Positions 1-14,181 of a DNA stretch of 15,656 nucleotides are shown here, piece by piece. The notes under the pieces are model-generated. The model was not told where the DNA came from and did not search any database. It saw only the letters and a list, made by a program, of their open reading frames with translations. The position numbers were made by a program, and so were the translations under genes. Source of the stretch: Pseudomonas paralcaligenes (GTDB taxonomy: Bacteria; Pseudomonadota; Gammaproteobacteria; Pseudomonadales; Pseudomonadaceae); the NCBI RefSeq assembly GCF_019655855.1, contig NZ_BPFX01000026.1:1-15656 (forward strand). Reading direction: 5' to 3'. Position 1 is the first letter of the stretch; every line of letters begins with the position of its first letter.

Positions 1-26
1 TTACGTTCAAATTTTTCCTTGGCCAC
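1..26 (-). CDS. tufA: Elongation factor Tu, second copy (N-terminal 8 full codons only; gene runs off the window)
   Basis: Reading the minus strand, a GTG at 24-26 opens a frame that translates as MAKEKFER and continues past base 1. This matches the start of bacterial EF-Tu (MAKEKFER followed by N or K). EF-Tu is the cytosolic GTPase that delivers aminoacyl-tRNA to the ribosome. The gene lies 30 nt after the fusA stop in the rpsL-rpsG-fusA-tuf order typical of the str operon. A Shine-Dalgarno-like AGAGG lies about nine bases upstream of the GTG. Only the start is visible, so integrity of the rest cannot be judged. The name tufA rests on position behind fusA. Confidence 0.9.
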
Positions 27-56
27 GACAGTAAACCTCTTACTTAAAGGGCGGGA

Positions 57-2192
<2,136 letters not shown>

Positions 2193-2222
2193 AAAGCCCT
2201 CGCAAAAGAATGGATGCCGTAA

Positions 2223-2693
2223 TTAGAAGCGGTAGTGCGAGAACGCTTTGTTGGCCTCGGCCATACGGTGCACGTCTTCACGCTTCTTGACGGCAGCGCC
2301 TTTGCCATCGAAGGCATCCAGCAGCTCACCAGCCAGGCGCAGAGCCATGGACTTCTCACCACGCTTGCGCGCGCTTTCCACCAGCCAGCGCATGGCCAGG
2401 GCATTACGACGGGACGGACGAACTTCGACCGGAACCTGGTAGGTAGCACCGCCTACACGGCGGGACTTGACTTCGACCAGCGGAGCGATGGCGTCGAGAG
2501 CTTTCTCGAAGATCTCCAGGGGATCGCTGTTCTTGCGGGTTTTGACGGTTTCCAGGGCACCGTAAACGATGCGCTCGGCGACTGCCTTCTTACCGCTTTC
2601 CATCACGTGGTTCATGAATTTGGCGAGAATCAGGCTTCCGTATTTCGGATCGTCCAGAATCTCACGCTTGGCTGCTACACGACGTCTTGGCAT
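2223..2693 (-). CDS. rpsG: 30S ribosomal protein S7
   Basis: The 156-residue basic protein is S7, the primary binder that organises the 3' (head) domain of 16S rRNA and lies near the E-site tRNA and mRNA exit. It starts [12 protein letters not shown], carries the conserved core [19 protein letters not shown] (near residues 85-103) and ends with the family's basic C-terminal region. Length equals that of other pseudomonad S7 proteins. The ATG start is preceded by GAGGG seven bases upstream. The gene sits between rpsL (105 bp upstream) and fusA (30 bp downstream). In E. coli S7 represses its own operon by binding the rpsL-rpsG spacer; the structured spacer here would suit that, but it is inference. 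Confidence 0.98.
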   Translation of the reverse strand: MPRRRVAAKREILDDPKYGSLILAKFMNHVMESGKKAVAERIVYGALETVKTRKNSDPLEIFEKALDAIAPLVEVKSRRVGGATYQVPVEVRPSRRNALAMRWLVESARKRGEKSMALRLAGELLDAFDGKGAAVKKREDVHRMAEANKAFSHYRF

Positions 2694-2731
2694 TGATAAG
2701 CCCTCAAACGGTCTTCAGGTTAGCCCGGGAC

Positions 2732-2749
2732 CATAACCAATCGGTTACG
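2732..2749 (-). promoter_or_regulatory. Stem-loop in rpsL-rpsG spacer, candidate S7 feedback site
   Basis: The 105-nt rpsL-rpsG spacer folds, in the minus-strand transcript, into a 7-bp stem (2743-2749 with 2732-2738, one G-U) with a 4-nt loop. It can be extended by an outer GGG/CCC pairing across an asymmetric internal loop. A competing pairing of GGTTA with TAACC (near 2720-2738) would break it. E. coli S7 binds this same spacer to repress rpsG translation, so position is the main argument. The fold has not been compared with the E. coli site in detail. Confidence 0.35.
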
Positions 2750-2798
2750 CCCGACCTTACTCTTATCGACTCAATAAATAGAAAAATGGCGAACCGAA

Positions 2799-3170
2799 TT
2801 ACTTCGGACGCTTGGTACCGTACTTGGAACGACCCTGCTTACGGTCTTTGACACCGGTGGTGTCCAGCGAACCGCGAACGGTGTGGTAGCGCACACCCGG
2901 AAGGTCTTTTACACGACCGCCACGGATCAGCACGACGCTGTGCTCTTGCAGGTTGTGACCTTCACCACCGATGTAGGAGGTGACTTCGAAACCGTTGGTC
3001 AGACGAACACGGCACACTTTACGCAGTGCGGAGTTCGGTTTCTTCGGCGTGGTGGTGTACACACGGGTGCACACGCCACGGCGCTGCGGGCAGTTCTGCA
3101 GCGCAGGCACGTCGCTCTTCTCGACGAGGCGCTTGCGCGGCTGGCGTACCAGCTGGTTGATAGTTGCCAT
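2799..3170 (-). CDS. rpsL: 30S ribosomal protein S12
   Basis: The 123-residue protein is S12, which lies at the decoding centre of the small subunit and controls accuracy of tRNA selection. It begins [13 protein letters not shown] and contains the decoding-loop motif [14 protein letters not shown] (residues 39-52) and [13 protein letters not shown] (84-96). Lys43 and Lys88, the two positions most often changed in streptomycin-resistant mutants, are both lysine, and Asp89, the residue methylthiolated in E. coli, is present. The sequence is therefore of the streptomycin-sensitive type. The ATG start has GGAG seven bases upstream. It is the first gene of the str operon and follows its own promoter and a structured leader. 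Confidence 0.98.
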   Translation of the reverse strand: MATINQLVRQPRKRLVEKSDVPALQNCPQRRGVCTRVYTTTPKKPNSALRKVCRVRLTNGFEVTSYIGGEGHNLQEHSVVLIRGGRVKDLPGVRYHTVRGSLDTTGVKDRKQGRSKYGTKRPK

Positions 3171-3204
3171 CTATAAGCTCCACTGTTGTCTTTCGACGCT
3201 ATTG

Positions 3205-3249
3205 CCCTAAAGCAAAATGGCAGAGCTAGTCGCCCTGCCAAATTTAGGG
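3205..3249 (-). promoter_or_regulatory. rpsL 5' leader: two-part stem with terminator-like hairpin (candidate attenuator)
   Basis: In the minus-strand transcript a 9-bp stem (3232-3240 with 3218-3226, one G-U) with the 5-nt loop GACTA is followed at once by four U residues (3217-3214). An outer 7-bp stem, CCCTAAA (3249-3243) with TTTAGGG (3211-3205), encloses it. The predicted start of the rpsL transcript is at about 3250, so this structure would begin at the very 5' end of the mRNA. Formation of the inner hairpin alone looks like a weak intrinsic terminator. The outer stem uses bases just after the U-tract, so folding of the two parts could compete or cooperate. Regulation is inferred from sequence only. 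Confidence 0.55.
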
Positions 3250-3256
3250 GTGCATG

Positions 3257-3285
3257 AGTCTAAAGAGACTCACTCCCCCAGTCAA
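3257..3285 (-). promoter_or_regulatory. sigma70-type promoter for rpsL-rpsG-fusA-tufA
   Basis: On the minus strand TTGACT (3280-3285, 5 of 6 to the consensus -35) and TAGACT (3257-3262, 4 of 6 to the -10) are separated by exactly 17 bp. The expected start is near 3250, giving an 80-nt leader before the rpsL ATG. The promoter lies between the hairpin following rpoC and rpsL, where a str-operon promoter is expected. A perfect 7-bp inverted repeat (3255-3261 and 3266-3272, TGAGTCT/AGACTCA on the plus strand) covers the -10. Confidence 0.7.
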
Positions 3286-3292
3286 GACAAGG

Positions 3293-3316
3293 CCCCGGGC
3301 GATTGCTCGCCCGGGG
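3293..3316 (-). terminator. GC-rich hairpin after rpoC, probable (leaky) terminator
   Basis: A perfect 10-bp stem (3307-3316 with 3293-3302) closes a 4-nt loop 11 nt after the rpoC stop. The transcript then continues CCTTGTCTTG, which is U-containing but not an uninterrupted U-tract. It is placed as expected for the end of the rpoBC unit, but without a strong U-run some read-through into rpsL is likely. Confidence 0.6.
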
Positions 3317-3327
3317 ACCCCATCCGA

Positions 3328-7527
<4,200 letters not shown>

Positions 7528-7534
7528 GGCCTTT

Positions 7535-7540
7535 CCTCCT
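7535..7540 (-). promoter_or_regulatory. Strong ribosome binding site deciding the rpoC TTG start
   Basis: The minus strand reads AGGAGG here, a perfect Shine-Dalgarno, seven bases before the TTG at 7525-7527. No ATG or GTG gives a better N-terminus matching the beta' family. The ideal site may compensate for the weak initiation codon. Confidence 0.8.
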
Positions 7541-7547
7541 CACGGAC

Positions 7548-7577
7548 CTGCTGCGGCCGACGGTGCGGCCGCAGCAA
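7548..7577 (-). other. Perfect GC-rich hairpin in the rpoB-rpoC spacer
   Basis: The minus-strand transcript forms an 11-bp perfect stem (7566-7576 with 7549-7559), extendable by one G-U pair, with a 6-nt loop CACCGT. It starts 7 nt after the rpoB stop and ends 7 nt before the rpoC Shine-Dalgarno. There is no U-tract, so a terminator is unlikely. It could stabilise rpoB mRNA, serve as a processing site, or affect rpoC translation. Confidence 0.6.
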
Positions 7578-7583
7578 GGCGTG

Positions 7584-10500
7584 TTATTCGGTTTCCAGTT
7601 CGATGTCGATACCGAGCGAGCGGATCTCTTTGATCAACACGTTGAAGGACTCGGGCATGCCGGCCTCCATGCGGTGATCGCCGTCCACGATGTTCTTGTA
7701 CATCTTGGTCCGGCCGTTCACGTCGTCCGACTTCACGGTCAGCATTTCCTGCAGGGTGTAGGCAGCGCCATAGGCTTCCAGCGCCCAGACCTCCATCTCA
7801 CCGAAGCGCTGACCACCGAACTGTGCCTTACCACCCAGCGGCTGCTGGGTAACCAGGCTGTAGGAACCGGTGGAACGTGCGTGCATCTTGTCGTCGACCA
7901 GGTGGTTCAGCTTGAGCATGTACATGTAGCCGACGGTGGTCGGACGCTCGAACTGGTTACCGGTACGGCCGTCGGTCAGGCGCATCTGGCCGCTTTCCGG
8001 CAGATCGGCCAGCTTCAGCATGGCCTTGATCTCGGTTTCCTTGGCGCCGTCGAACACGGCGGTAGCCATCGGTACGCCGCCTTTCAGGTTCTTCGCCAGC
8101 TCGAGGATCTCGGTGTCCGAGAACTCGTTCAGGCTTTCCTGGCGACCACCGATCTCGTTGTAGATCTCGTTGAGGAACTTGCGCAGTTCGGCGATCTTGC
8201 GCTGCTCTTCGAGCATGCGGTTGATCTTCTCGCCCAAGCCCTTGGCCGCCAGGCCCAGGTGGGTTTCGAGGATCTGACCGACGTTCATACGCGACGGTAC
8301 GCCCAGCGGGTTGAGGACGATGTCCACCGGAGTGCCATTGGCATCGTGCGGCATGTCTTCGACCGGCATGATCACCGAGACCACACCCTTGTTACCGTGG
8401 CGGCCGGCCATCTTGTCGCCCGGCTGAATACGACGCTTGATGGCGAGGTAGACCTTGACGATCTTCAGTACGCCCGGCGCCAGGTCGTCGCCCTGCTGCA
8501 GCTTGCGCTTCTTGTCTTCGAACTTGTCGTCCAGCAGCTGGCGACGGTCGCTGATGTAGGCCTGGGCCTTCTCCAGCTGCTCGTTGAGAGCATCGTCGGC
8601 CATGCGCAGTTTGAACCACTGACCGCGCTCCAGACCGTCGAGGTAAGCGTCGTCGATCACTGCGCCTTTCTTCAGGCCAGCGCCGCCTTCAGCCTTGGCG
8701 CCAACCAGGGCGGAACGCAGACGCTCGAAGGTGGCGCCTTCGACGATGCGGAACTCTTCGTTGAGGTCCTTGCGGATCTCGTCGAGCTGCTGTTTCTCGA
8801 TGGCCAGGGCGCGGCTGTCGCGCTCGACGCCATCACGGGTGAAGACCTGGACGTCGATGACGGTGCCCTTGGTGCCGGTCGGCACGCGCAGGGAGGTGTC
8901 TTTAACGTCGGATGCCTTCTCACCGAAGATCGCACGCAGCAGTTTCTCTTCCGGAGTCAGCTGGGTCTCGCCTTTCGGGGTGACCTTGCCGACCAGGATG
9001 TCGCCAGCCAGCACTTCGGCGCCGACGTAGACGATACCGGCTTCGTCCAGCTTGTTCAGCGCGGCCTCACCCACGTTCGGGATGTCCGCGGTGATTTCCT
9101 CTGGGCCAAGCTTGGTGTCACGCGCCACACAGGTCAGTTCCTGGATGTGGATGGTGGTGAAGCGGTCTTCCTGGACCACGCGCTCGGACAGGCAGATGGA
9201 GTCTTCGAAGTTGAAGCCGTTCCACGGCATGAACGCCACGCGCATGTTCTGACCCAGCGCCAGCTCACCCATGTCGGTGGACGGACCGTCGGCCATGATG
9301 TCGCCGCGCGAAACCTTGTCACCCTTGCTCACCAGCGGACGCTGGTTGATGCAGGTGTTCTGGTTGGAGCGGGTGTACTTGGTCAGGTTGTAGATGTCGA
9401 CACCGGCTTCACCGGTTTCGACTTCGTCGTCGGCTACGCGGACCACGATACGGCTGGCGTCGACGGAGTCGATCACGCCACCACGACGGGCCACGACGCA
9501 GACACCGGAGTCACGGGCGACGTTGCGCTCCATGCCGGTACCGACCAGCGGCTTGTCGGCGCGCAGGGTCGGCACGGCCTGACGCTGCATGTTCGAACCC
9601 ATGAGTGCACGGTTGGCGTCGTCGTGCTCGAGGAACGGAATCAGCGAGGCAGCGACGGAAACCACCTGCTTCGGCGATACGTCCATCAGAGTGACGTCTT
9701 CCGGCGCCTTGACGGTGAACTCGTTCAGGTGACGCACAGCCACCAGTTCGTCGACCAGTTGGCCCTTGGCGTTCATGGTCGCCGAAGCCTGGGCGATCAC
9801 GTGATCGGCCTCTTCGATGGCGGACAGGAACACGATCTCGTCGGTGACCTTGGTGTCCTTCACCACGCGGTACGGGCTTTCCAGGAAGCCGTACTGGTTG
9901 GTGCGGGCATAGGCGGCCAGGGAGTTGATCAGACCAATGTTCGGACCTTCAGGAGTCTCGATCGGGCACACGCGGCCGTAGTGGGTCGGGTGTACGTCGC
10001 GGACTTCGAAGCCGGCGCGCTCACGGGTCAGACCGCCCGGGCCGAGTGCGGAGACGCGGCGCTTGTGGGTGATCTCGGAGAGCGGGTTGTTCTGGTCCAT
10101 GAACTGGGAAAGCTGGCTGGAACCGAAGAACTCTTTCACCGCCGCCGCGACCGGCTTGGCGTTGATCAGATCCTGCGGCATCAGGCCTTCGCTTTCGGCC
10201 ATCGACAGACGCTCTTTGACGGCGCGCTCGACACGGACCAGACCGACACGGAACTGGTTCTCGGCCATCTCGCCGACGCAACGTACGCGACGGTTACCCA
10301 GGTGGTCGATGTCGTCGACGATGCCCTTGCCGTTACGGATGTCGACCAGGGTCTTCAGCACGTCGACGATGTCTTCTTTCGACAGAACGCCGGAGCCTTC
10401 GATCTCGGTGCGACCGATACGACGGTTGAACTTCATACGGCCAACGGCGGACAGGTCGTAACGCTCGGCGCTGAAGAACAGGTTGTTGAACAGGGTCTCG

Positions 10501-11657
10501 GCGGCATCCTTGGTTGGCGGCTCGCCAGGACGCATCATGCGGTAGATCTCGACCAGGGCTTCCAGCTGGTTGCCGGTGGAGTCGATCTTCAGCGTGTCGG
10601 AGATGAACGGACCGCAGTCGATGTCGTTGGTGTACAGGGTCTCGATGCGGACGACCTGGGCCTTGACGATCTTCGCCAGCAGCTCGGTGGTCAGCTCGGA
10701 GTTGCACTCGGCAACGATCTCGCCGGTGGCCGGATGGACGATGGCCTTGGCGGTGGTGCGACCCAGCAGGTAGTCGAGCGGCACTTCCAGCTCTTTGATG
10801 CCGGCCTTGTCGATCTGGTTGATGTGGCGCGCGGTGATACGGCGGCCCTGCTCGACGATGACCTTGCCCTTCTCGTCCTTGATGTCGAACGCGGCGATCT
10901 CGCCACGCAGGCGCTGCGGCACCAGTTCCAGGTTCAGGGTCTCGCCCTTCACGTGGTAGACGTTGGTGTCATAGAAGGCGTCCAGCACTTCCTCGGTGCT
11001 GTAGCCCAGGGCGCGCAGCAGGACGGAAGCCGGCAGCTTGCGGCGACGGTCGATACGGACGAACACGGCATCCTTCGGATCGAACTCGAAGTCCAGCCAG
11101 GAGCCGCGGTAGGGAATGATGCGAGCGGAGTACAGCAGCTTGCCGGAGCTGTGGGTCTTGCCACGGTCGTGGTCGAAGAATACGCCCGGGGAGCGGTGCA
11201 GCTGGGAAACGATCACACGCTCGGTACCGTTGATGATGAAGGTACCGTTCTCGGTCATGAGCGGAATTTCGCCCATGTACACTTCTTGCTCTTTGATGTC
11301 CTTGATCGCTTTGTTCGACGATTCTTTGTCGAAGATGATCAGACGGACTTTGACCCGCAGCGGCACGGCGAAGGTCACGCCACGCAGCACGCACTCCTTG
11401 ACGTCGAACGCGGGCTCGCCCAGGCGATAGCCGACGTACTCCAGAGCGGCGTTGCCGGAGTAGCTGATGATCGGGAATACGGACTTGAAGGCCGCATGCA
11501 GGCCAACGTCGCGGAACTGCTCCTTGCTTGCTCCCGCCTGCAGGAATTCGCGGTACGAATCCAACTGGATGGCCAGGAGATACGGCACATCCATCACGTC
11601 CGGCAACTTGCTAAAGTCCTTGCGGATACGTTTTTTCTCAGTGTATGAGTAAGCCAT
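7584..11657 (-). CDS. rpoB: DNA-directed RNA polymerase beta subunit
   Basis: The 1357-residue protein is beta, which with beta' builds the RNA polymerase active-site cleft and holds the rifampicin pocket. The rifampicin cluster [20 protein letters not shown] is intact, with Gln518, Asp521, His531 and Ser536 all wild type, so the sequence predicts drug sensitivity at these positions. Downstream are [32 protein letters not shown], the C-terminal [15 protein letters not shown] segment with the active-site lysines, and the switch and clamp-contact region ending in ELETE. Start ATG at 11655-11657 has GGGGA six bases upstream. The 221-bp spacer from rplL contains an intrinsic terminator, so rpoB transcription is probably a fraction of rplJL transcription. 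The length and D521/S536 numbering fit Pseudomonas. No frameshift is seen. Confidence 0.98.
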   Translation of the reverse strand: MAYSYTEKKRIRKDFSKLPDVMDVPYLLAIQLDSYREFLQAGASKEQFRDVGLHAAFKSVFPIISYSGNAALEYVGYRLGEPAFDVKECVLRGVTFAVPLRVKVRLIIFDKESSNKAIKDIKEQEVYMGEIPLMTENGTFIINGTERVIVSQLHRSPGVFFDHDRGKTHSSGKLLYSARIIPYRGSWLDFEFDPKDAVFVRIDRRRKLPASVLLRALGYSTEEVLDAFYDTNVYHVKGETLNLELVPQRLRGEIAAFDIKDEKGKVIVEQGRRITARHINQIDKAGIKELEVPLDYLLGRTTAKAIVHPATGEIVAECNSELTTELLAKIVKAQVVRIETLYTNDIDCGPFISDTLKIDSTGNQLEALVEIYRMMRPGEPPTKDAAETLFNNLFFSAERYDLSAVGRMKFNRRIGRTEIEGSGVLSKEDIVDVLKTLVDIRNGKGIVDDIDHLGNRRVRCVGEMAENQFRVGLVRVERAVKERLSMAESEGLMPQDLINAKPVAAAVKEFFGSSQLSQFMDQNNPLSEITHKRRVSALGPGGLTRERAGFEVRDVHPTHYGRVCPIETPEGPNIGLINSLAAYARTNQYGFLESPYRVVKDTKVTDEIVFLSAIEEADHVIAQASATMNAKGQLVDELVAVRHLNEFTVKAPEDVTLMDVSPKQVVSVAASLIPFLEHDDANRALMGSNMQRQAVPTLRADKPLVGTGMERNVARDSGVCVVARRGGVIDSVDASRIVVRVADDEVETGEAGVDIYNLTKYTRSNQNTCINQRPLVSKGDKVSRGDIMADGPSTDMGELALGQNMRVAFMPWNGFNFEDSICLSERVVQEDRFTTIHIQELTCVARDTKLGPEEITADIPNVGEAALNKLDEAGIVYVGAEVLAGDILVGKVTPKGETQLTPEEKLLRAIFGEKASDVKDTSLRVPTGTKGTVIDVQVFTRDGVERDSRALAIEKQQLDEIRKDLNEEFRIVEGATFERLRSALVGAKAEGGAGLKKGAVIDDAYLDGLERGQWFKLRMADDALNEQLEKAQAYISDRRQLLDDKFEDKKRKLQQGDDLAPGVLKIVKVYLAIKRRIQPGDKMAGRHGNKGVVSVIMPVEDMPHDANGTPVDIVLNPLGVPSRMNVGQILETHLGLAAKGLGEKINRMLEEQRKIAELRKFLNEIYNEIGGRQESLNEFSDTEILELAKNLKGGVPMATAVFDGAKETEIKAMLKLADLPESGQMRLTDGRTGNQFERPTTVGYMYMLKLNHLVDDKMHARSTGSYSLVTQQPLGGKAQFGGQRFGEMEVWALEAYGAAYTLQEMLTVKSDDVNGRTKMYKNIVDGDHRMEAGMPESFNVLIKEIRSLGIDIELETE

Positions 11658-11722
11658 CAGCGTTCCCCAGCTTGGTCACCTGCTTGTTTGGCCTCTGCCG
11701 ACGGCAAGGGCCAGAAAATCGT

Positions 11723-11760
11723 GCAAACCCTGTGGTTTGCGCCGCCCTCGGGCGGGGTTT
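11723..11760 (-). other. Pair of hairpins in the rpoB leader with an alternative, mutually exclusive pairing
   Basis: In the minus-strand transcript a 6-bp CCGCCC/GGGCGG repeat (11750-11755 and 11742-11747, tight loop) is followed by a 7-bp stem GCAAACC/GGTTTGC (11734-11740 with 11723-11729, loop ACAG). Alternatively AAACCC (11760-11755) can pair with GGGTTT (11730-11725), which would prevent both. On the plus strand the GC hairpin is followed by TTTT and resembles a terminator facing rplL. Role unknown. Confidence 0.4.
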
Positions 11761-11803
11761 TCACGTCATGGACAGCGACCTTCCGGCCCGCTGCCCATAA
11801 CGG

Positions 11804-11832
11804 AAAAAGGCCGGTGGCATCAGCCACCAGCC
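11804..11832 (-). terminator. Intrinsic terminator/attenuator between rplL and rpoB
   Basis: The minus-strand transcript forms a 10-bp stem (11823-11832 with 11809-11818, one G-U) with loop TGAT, immediately followed by five U residues (11808-11804). This is a textbook rho-independent terminator, 46 nt after the rplL stop. Since rpoB has no obvious promoter in the remaining spacer, it most likely terminates only part of the transcripts, as the known E. coli rplL-rpoB attenuator does, setting ribosomal protein output above RNA polymerase output. Confidence 0.8.
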
Positions 11833-11878
11833 ATCAGCCTTTCGCTCAACGCTCGGGCTGTAGACGCAAGGTCGTCGC

Positions 11879-12247
11879 TTACTTGAGCTCGACTTTGGCG
11901 CCAGCTTCTTCCAGGGCCTTCTTGGCAGCTTCGGCTTCTTCTTTCGAAGCGCCTTCCTTGACCGGAGCCGGAGCGCCGTCAACCACTGCCTTGGCTTCTT
12001 TCAGACCCAGACCGGTCAGTTCGCGAACGACCTTGATCACGTTCACTTTCTTGTCGCCGGCTTCGGTCAGCATGATGGTGAACTCGGTCTGCTCTTCGGC
12101 AGCGGCAGCAGCCGGGCCAGCAGCAGCAACGGTAGCGGCAGCAGCGGTAACGCCGAAGGTTTCTTCCATCGCCTTGATCAGCTCGACGATTTCCACAACG
12201 GATTTCTGGCCGATCGCTTCGATGATTTGCTCGTTAGTCAGAGACAT
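11879..12247 (-). CDS. rplL: 50S ribosomal protein L7/L12
   Basis: The 122-residue acidic protein is L7/L12, present as dimers on L10 in the ribosomal stalk, where it recruits and stimulates EF-Tu, EF-G, IF2 and RF3. The N-terminal dimerisation domain (about 1-33, [14 protein letters not shown]) leads into a flexible Ala-rich hinge (34-52) and the C-terminal factor-binding domain with [18 protein letters not shown] (about 69-86). Start ATG at 12245-12247 has AGGA about ten bases upstream. It follows rplJ by 80 bp. L7/L12 is needed in several copies per ribosome, which fits its position just before an attenuator that spares rplJL but reduces rpoBC. Confidence 0.98.
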   Translation of the reverse strand: MSLTNEQIIEAIGQKSVVEIVELIKAMEETFGVTAAAATVAAAGPAAAAAEEQTEFTIMLTEAGDKKVNVIKVVRELTGLGLKEAKAVVDGAPAPVKEGASKEEAEAAKKALEEAGAKVELK

Positions 12248-12327
12248 GACTATGAATTCCTGTATTGGGGTGACAGCCTACGCAGCCATCAAATTAAACA
12301 TGTGATTTCGAAAGTACCTACGCCGCC

Positions 12328-12828
12328 TCAGGCAGCAGCAGCTTCTTTCTGGTCGCGAATAGCTGCCAGGGTGCGAGCGAGCTTGCTGGTGGCGCCTTGA
12401 ATAACGCTCATCAGCTGCGCGATGCCCTCGTCACGGGTCGGCAGAGTTGCCAGTACGTCGATCTGGTTTGCTGCGAGGAACTTGCCCTCGAACGCAGCTG
12501 CCTTGATCTCGAACTTGTCCTGACCCTTGGCAAAATCCTTGAAGATACGGGCGGCAGCGCCCGGATGTTCGTTGGAGAAAGCGATAAGGGTCGGGCCTTT
12601 GAACACGTCGCTGAGCACGTCGAACTGAGTGCCTTCAACGGCGCGCTTGAGCAGGGTGTTACGCACGACTTTCACGTACACACCAGCTTCGCGGGCCTCT
12701 TTACGGAGTCCGGTCATTGCGCCGACGGTCACGCCACGGGCATCAGCCACGACAGCGGACAGACCGGCTTTGGCAGCCTCGTTGACTTCAGCGACGATGG
12801 CCTTCTTGTCTTCGAGTTTAATTGCCAC
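12328..12828 (-). CDS. rplJ: 50S ribosomal protein L10
   Basis: The 166-residue protein is L10, which anchors the L7/L12 stalk to 23S rRNA beside L11. It opens [20 protein letters not shown], has the conserved RNA-binding core with [19 protein letters not shown] (about 49-67), and ends in an amphipathic helix (about 135-166) of the type that binds L7/L12 dimers. The start is GTG (12826-12828), supported by AGGAG seven bases upstream and by the conserved N-terminus. The 211-bp spacer before it holds several stem-loops resembling the L10 leader through which L10-L7/L12 represses its own operon. It belongs to the rplKAJL-rpoBC cluster. Confidence 0.97.
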   Translation of the reverse strand: MAIKLEDKKAIVAEVNEAAKAGLSAVVADARGVTVGAMTGLRKEAREAGVYVKVVRNTLLKRAVEGTQFDVLSDVFKGPTLIAFSNEHPGAAARIFKDFAKGQDKFEIKAAAFEGKFLAANQIDVLATLPTRDEGIAQLMSVIQGATSKLARTLAAIRDQKEAAAA

Positions 12829-12853
12829 GGGTTTACTCCTGGATTTACCGTTT

Positions 12854-12966
12854 CGTCAGGCCGGAGCCCGACGTCGTTTTGGTGTCTGATTCGGTACGAA
12901 TCGGGAGCACCATCTGCGTAGGTTCAGGAGATCGCTCTCCAGGGTTTAAGGCTTGCGCCACCTACG
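12854..12966 (-). promoter_or_regulatory. L10-type leader (candidate autoregulatory binding site for L10-L7/L12)
   Basis: The minus-strand transcript ahead of rplJ folds into a closing stem ACCTACG/CGTAGGT on the plus strand (12960-12966 with 12917-12923, 7 bp). This encloses a perfect 5-bp hairpin (12936-12940 with 12927-12931) capped by the GNRA-type tetraloop GCGA. Nearer the gene an 8-bp hairpin (12866-12873 with 12854-12861, one G-U, loop TCCG) stands 17 nt before the AGGAG. In E. coli and other bacteria L10 binds a structured leader at this place to repress rplJL. Identification rests on position and architecture, not on a covariance-model match. Confidence 0.6.
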
Positions 12967-13008
12967 GTCTTGGATAGCCCCCGCCAGGCAGGGACCCCAA
13001 TCTTTCGA

Positions 13009-13032
13009 GGCCGGCGGACGAGGCCGCCGGCC
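13009..13032 (-). other. Perfect 9-bp GC hairpin just after rplA
   Basis: GGCCGGCGG (transcript, 13032-13024) pairs with CCGCCGGCC (13017-13009) around a 6-nt loop, 7 nt after the rplA stop. No U-tract follows (TCGAAAGATT), so it looks like a 3'-end stabiliser or processing signal or a rho-related pause rather than an intrinsic terminator. Confidence 0.5.
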
Positions 13033-13039
13033 ATGTCAC

Positions 13040-13735
13040 TTACGCTTCCAGAGAAGCCTGATCGATCACCAGACCCGGACCCATGGTGGTGCTCAGGGTC
13101 ACGCGCTTGACGTAGATACCTTTGGAGGTCGACGGCTTCAGGCGCTTGAGGTCAGCCAGCAGGGCTTCCACGTTCTGCTTCAGCGCGGCGGCTTCGAAGC
13201 CGATCTTGCCAACGGAGGTGTGGATGATGCCGTTCTTGTCGGTACGGAAACGTACCTGACCGGCCTTGGCGTTCTTCACGGCAGTAGCCACGTCCGGAGT
13301 CACGGTGCCGACTTTCGGGTTCGGCATCAGGCCGCGCGGGCCGAGGACCTGGCCCAGCTGGCCGACGACGCGCATGGCGTCCGGGGAGGCGATGACCACG
13401 TCGTAGTTCAGGTCGCCGGCTTTCATTTCGGCAGCCAGGTCGTCCATACCGACCTTGTCGGCACCGGCGGCTAGGGCAGCTTCGGCGCCCGGCCCCTGGG
13501 TGAACACGGCAACGCGGACGCTCTTGCCAGTGCCGTTCGGCAGCACGGTGGCGCCACGCACGACCTGGTCGGATTTACGCGGGTCGACACCCAGGTTCAC
13601 GGAGACGTCGAAGGACTCGGTGAACTTGACGGTGGACAGCTCGGCCAGCAGCTTGGCGGCCTCTTCGAAGTTGTAGGCCTTGCCGGCTTCTACTTTCTCG
13701 GCGATAGCCTTCTGGCGCTTGGTCAGCTTAGCCAT
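13040..13735 (-). CDS. rplA: 50S ribosomal protein L1
   Basis: The 231-residue protein is L1, which forms the mobile L1 stalk at the E site and helps release deacylated tRNA. It also represses translation of its own operon in E. coli. It has the expected N-terminus ([15 protein letters not shown]), the central [20 protein letters not shown] (near residues 122-141) and the C-terminal segment [16 protein letters not shown]. The ATG overlaps the last base of the rplK stop (TAATG), and its Shine-Dalgarno GGAGG lies inside the end of rplK. This layout makes translational coupling to rplK likely. Confidence 0.98.
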   Translation of the reverse strand: MAKLTKRQKAIAEKVEAGKAYNFEEAAKLLAELSTVKFTESFDVSVNLGVDPRKSDQVVRGATVLPNGTGKSVRVAVFTQGPGAEAALAAGADKVGMDDLAAEMKAGDLNYDVVIASPDAMRVVGQLGQVLGPRGLMPNPKVGTVTPDVATAVKNAKAGQVRFRTDKNGIIHTSVGKIGFEAAALKQNVEALLADLKRLKPSTSKGIYVKRVTLSTTMGPGLVIDQASLEA

Positions 13736-14166
13736 TACACACCCTCCACGTTGAGGCCCATGCTACGCGCGGAGCCGGCGATGGTACGCACGGCCGCATC
13801 CAGGTCAGCTGCGGTCAAATCGGCCTGCTTGGTCTTGGCGATCTCTTCCAGCTGAGCACGGGTAACGGTGCCCACTTTGACGGTGTTCGGACGAGCGGAA
13901 CCGCTGGTCAGGCCGGCGGCCTTCTTCAGCAGCACCGAAGCCGGGGTGCTTTTGGTTTCAAAGGTGAAGCTGCGGTCGCTGTAGACGGTGATGATCACGG
14001 GAGTCGGCAGACCGGGTTCCATACCCTGGGTCTTGGCGTTGAACGCCTTGCAGAATTCCATGATGTTCACGCCGTGCTGGCCCAGAGCGGGACCGACGGG
14101 CGGCGACGGGTTGGCCTGGCCGGCCTTCACTTGCAGCTTGATGTAAGCCTGAATCTTCTTAGCCAT
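13735..14166 (-). CDS. rplK: 50S ribosomal protein L11
   Basis: The 143-residue protein is L11, which binds the GTPase-associated region of 23S rRNA at the base of the L7/L12 stalk, and is needed for RelA activation by uncharged tRNA. The N-terminal domain shows the proline-rich [17 protein letters not shown] (residues 18-34), the region involved in thiopeptide action; the C-terminal rRNA-binding domain runs from about residue 75 ([14 protein letters not shown]) to [17 protein letters not shown] at 14164-14166 has GGAG six bases upstream. It heads the unit after a terminator and a promoter candidate, and its stop overlaps the rplA start by one base. Confidence 0.98.
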   Translation of the reverse strand: MAKKIQAYIKLQVKAGQANPSPPVGPALGQHGVNIMEFCKAFNAKTQGMEPGLPTPVIITVYSDRSFTFETKSTPASVLLKKAAGLTSGSARPNTVKVGTVTRAQLEEIAKTKQADLTAADLDAAVRTIAGSARSMGLNVEGV

Positions 14167-14181
14167 GAGCTACTCCAATAT

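Noticed and set aside
7548..7577. Terminator between rpoB and rpoC
   Set aside because: The stem is strong but no U-tract follows and rpoC has no promoter of its own, so termination here is not credible.
11742..11761. Plus-strand intrinsic terminator in the rplL-rpoB spacer
   Set aside because: The hairpin plus TTTT looks right, but no plus-strand gene ends here. Kept only as part of the leader-structure observation.
11810..11840. Short direct repeat CATCAGCC twice, as a possible repeat element
   Set aside because: The two copies are part of the attenuator stem and its flank; there is no array or wider repetition.
11688..12305. 205-codon plus-strand frame opposite the rplL region
   Set aside because: Its Ala/Ser-rich product is the mirror of the rplL Ala hinge and it has no ribosome binding site or domain support.
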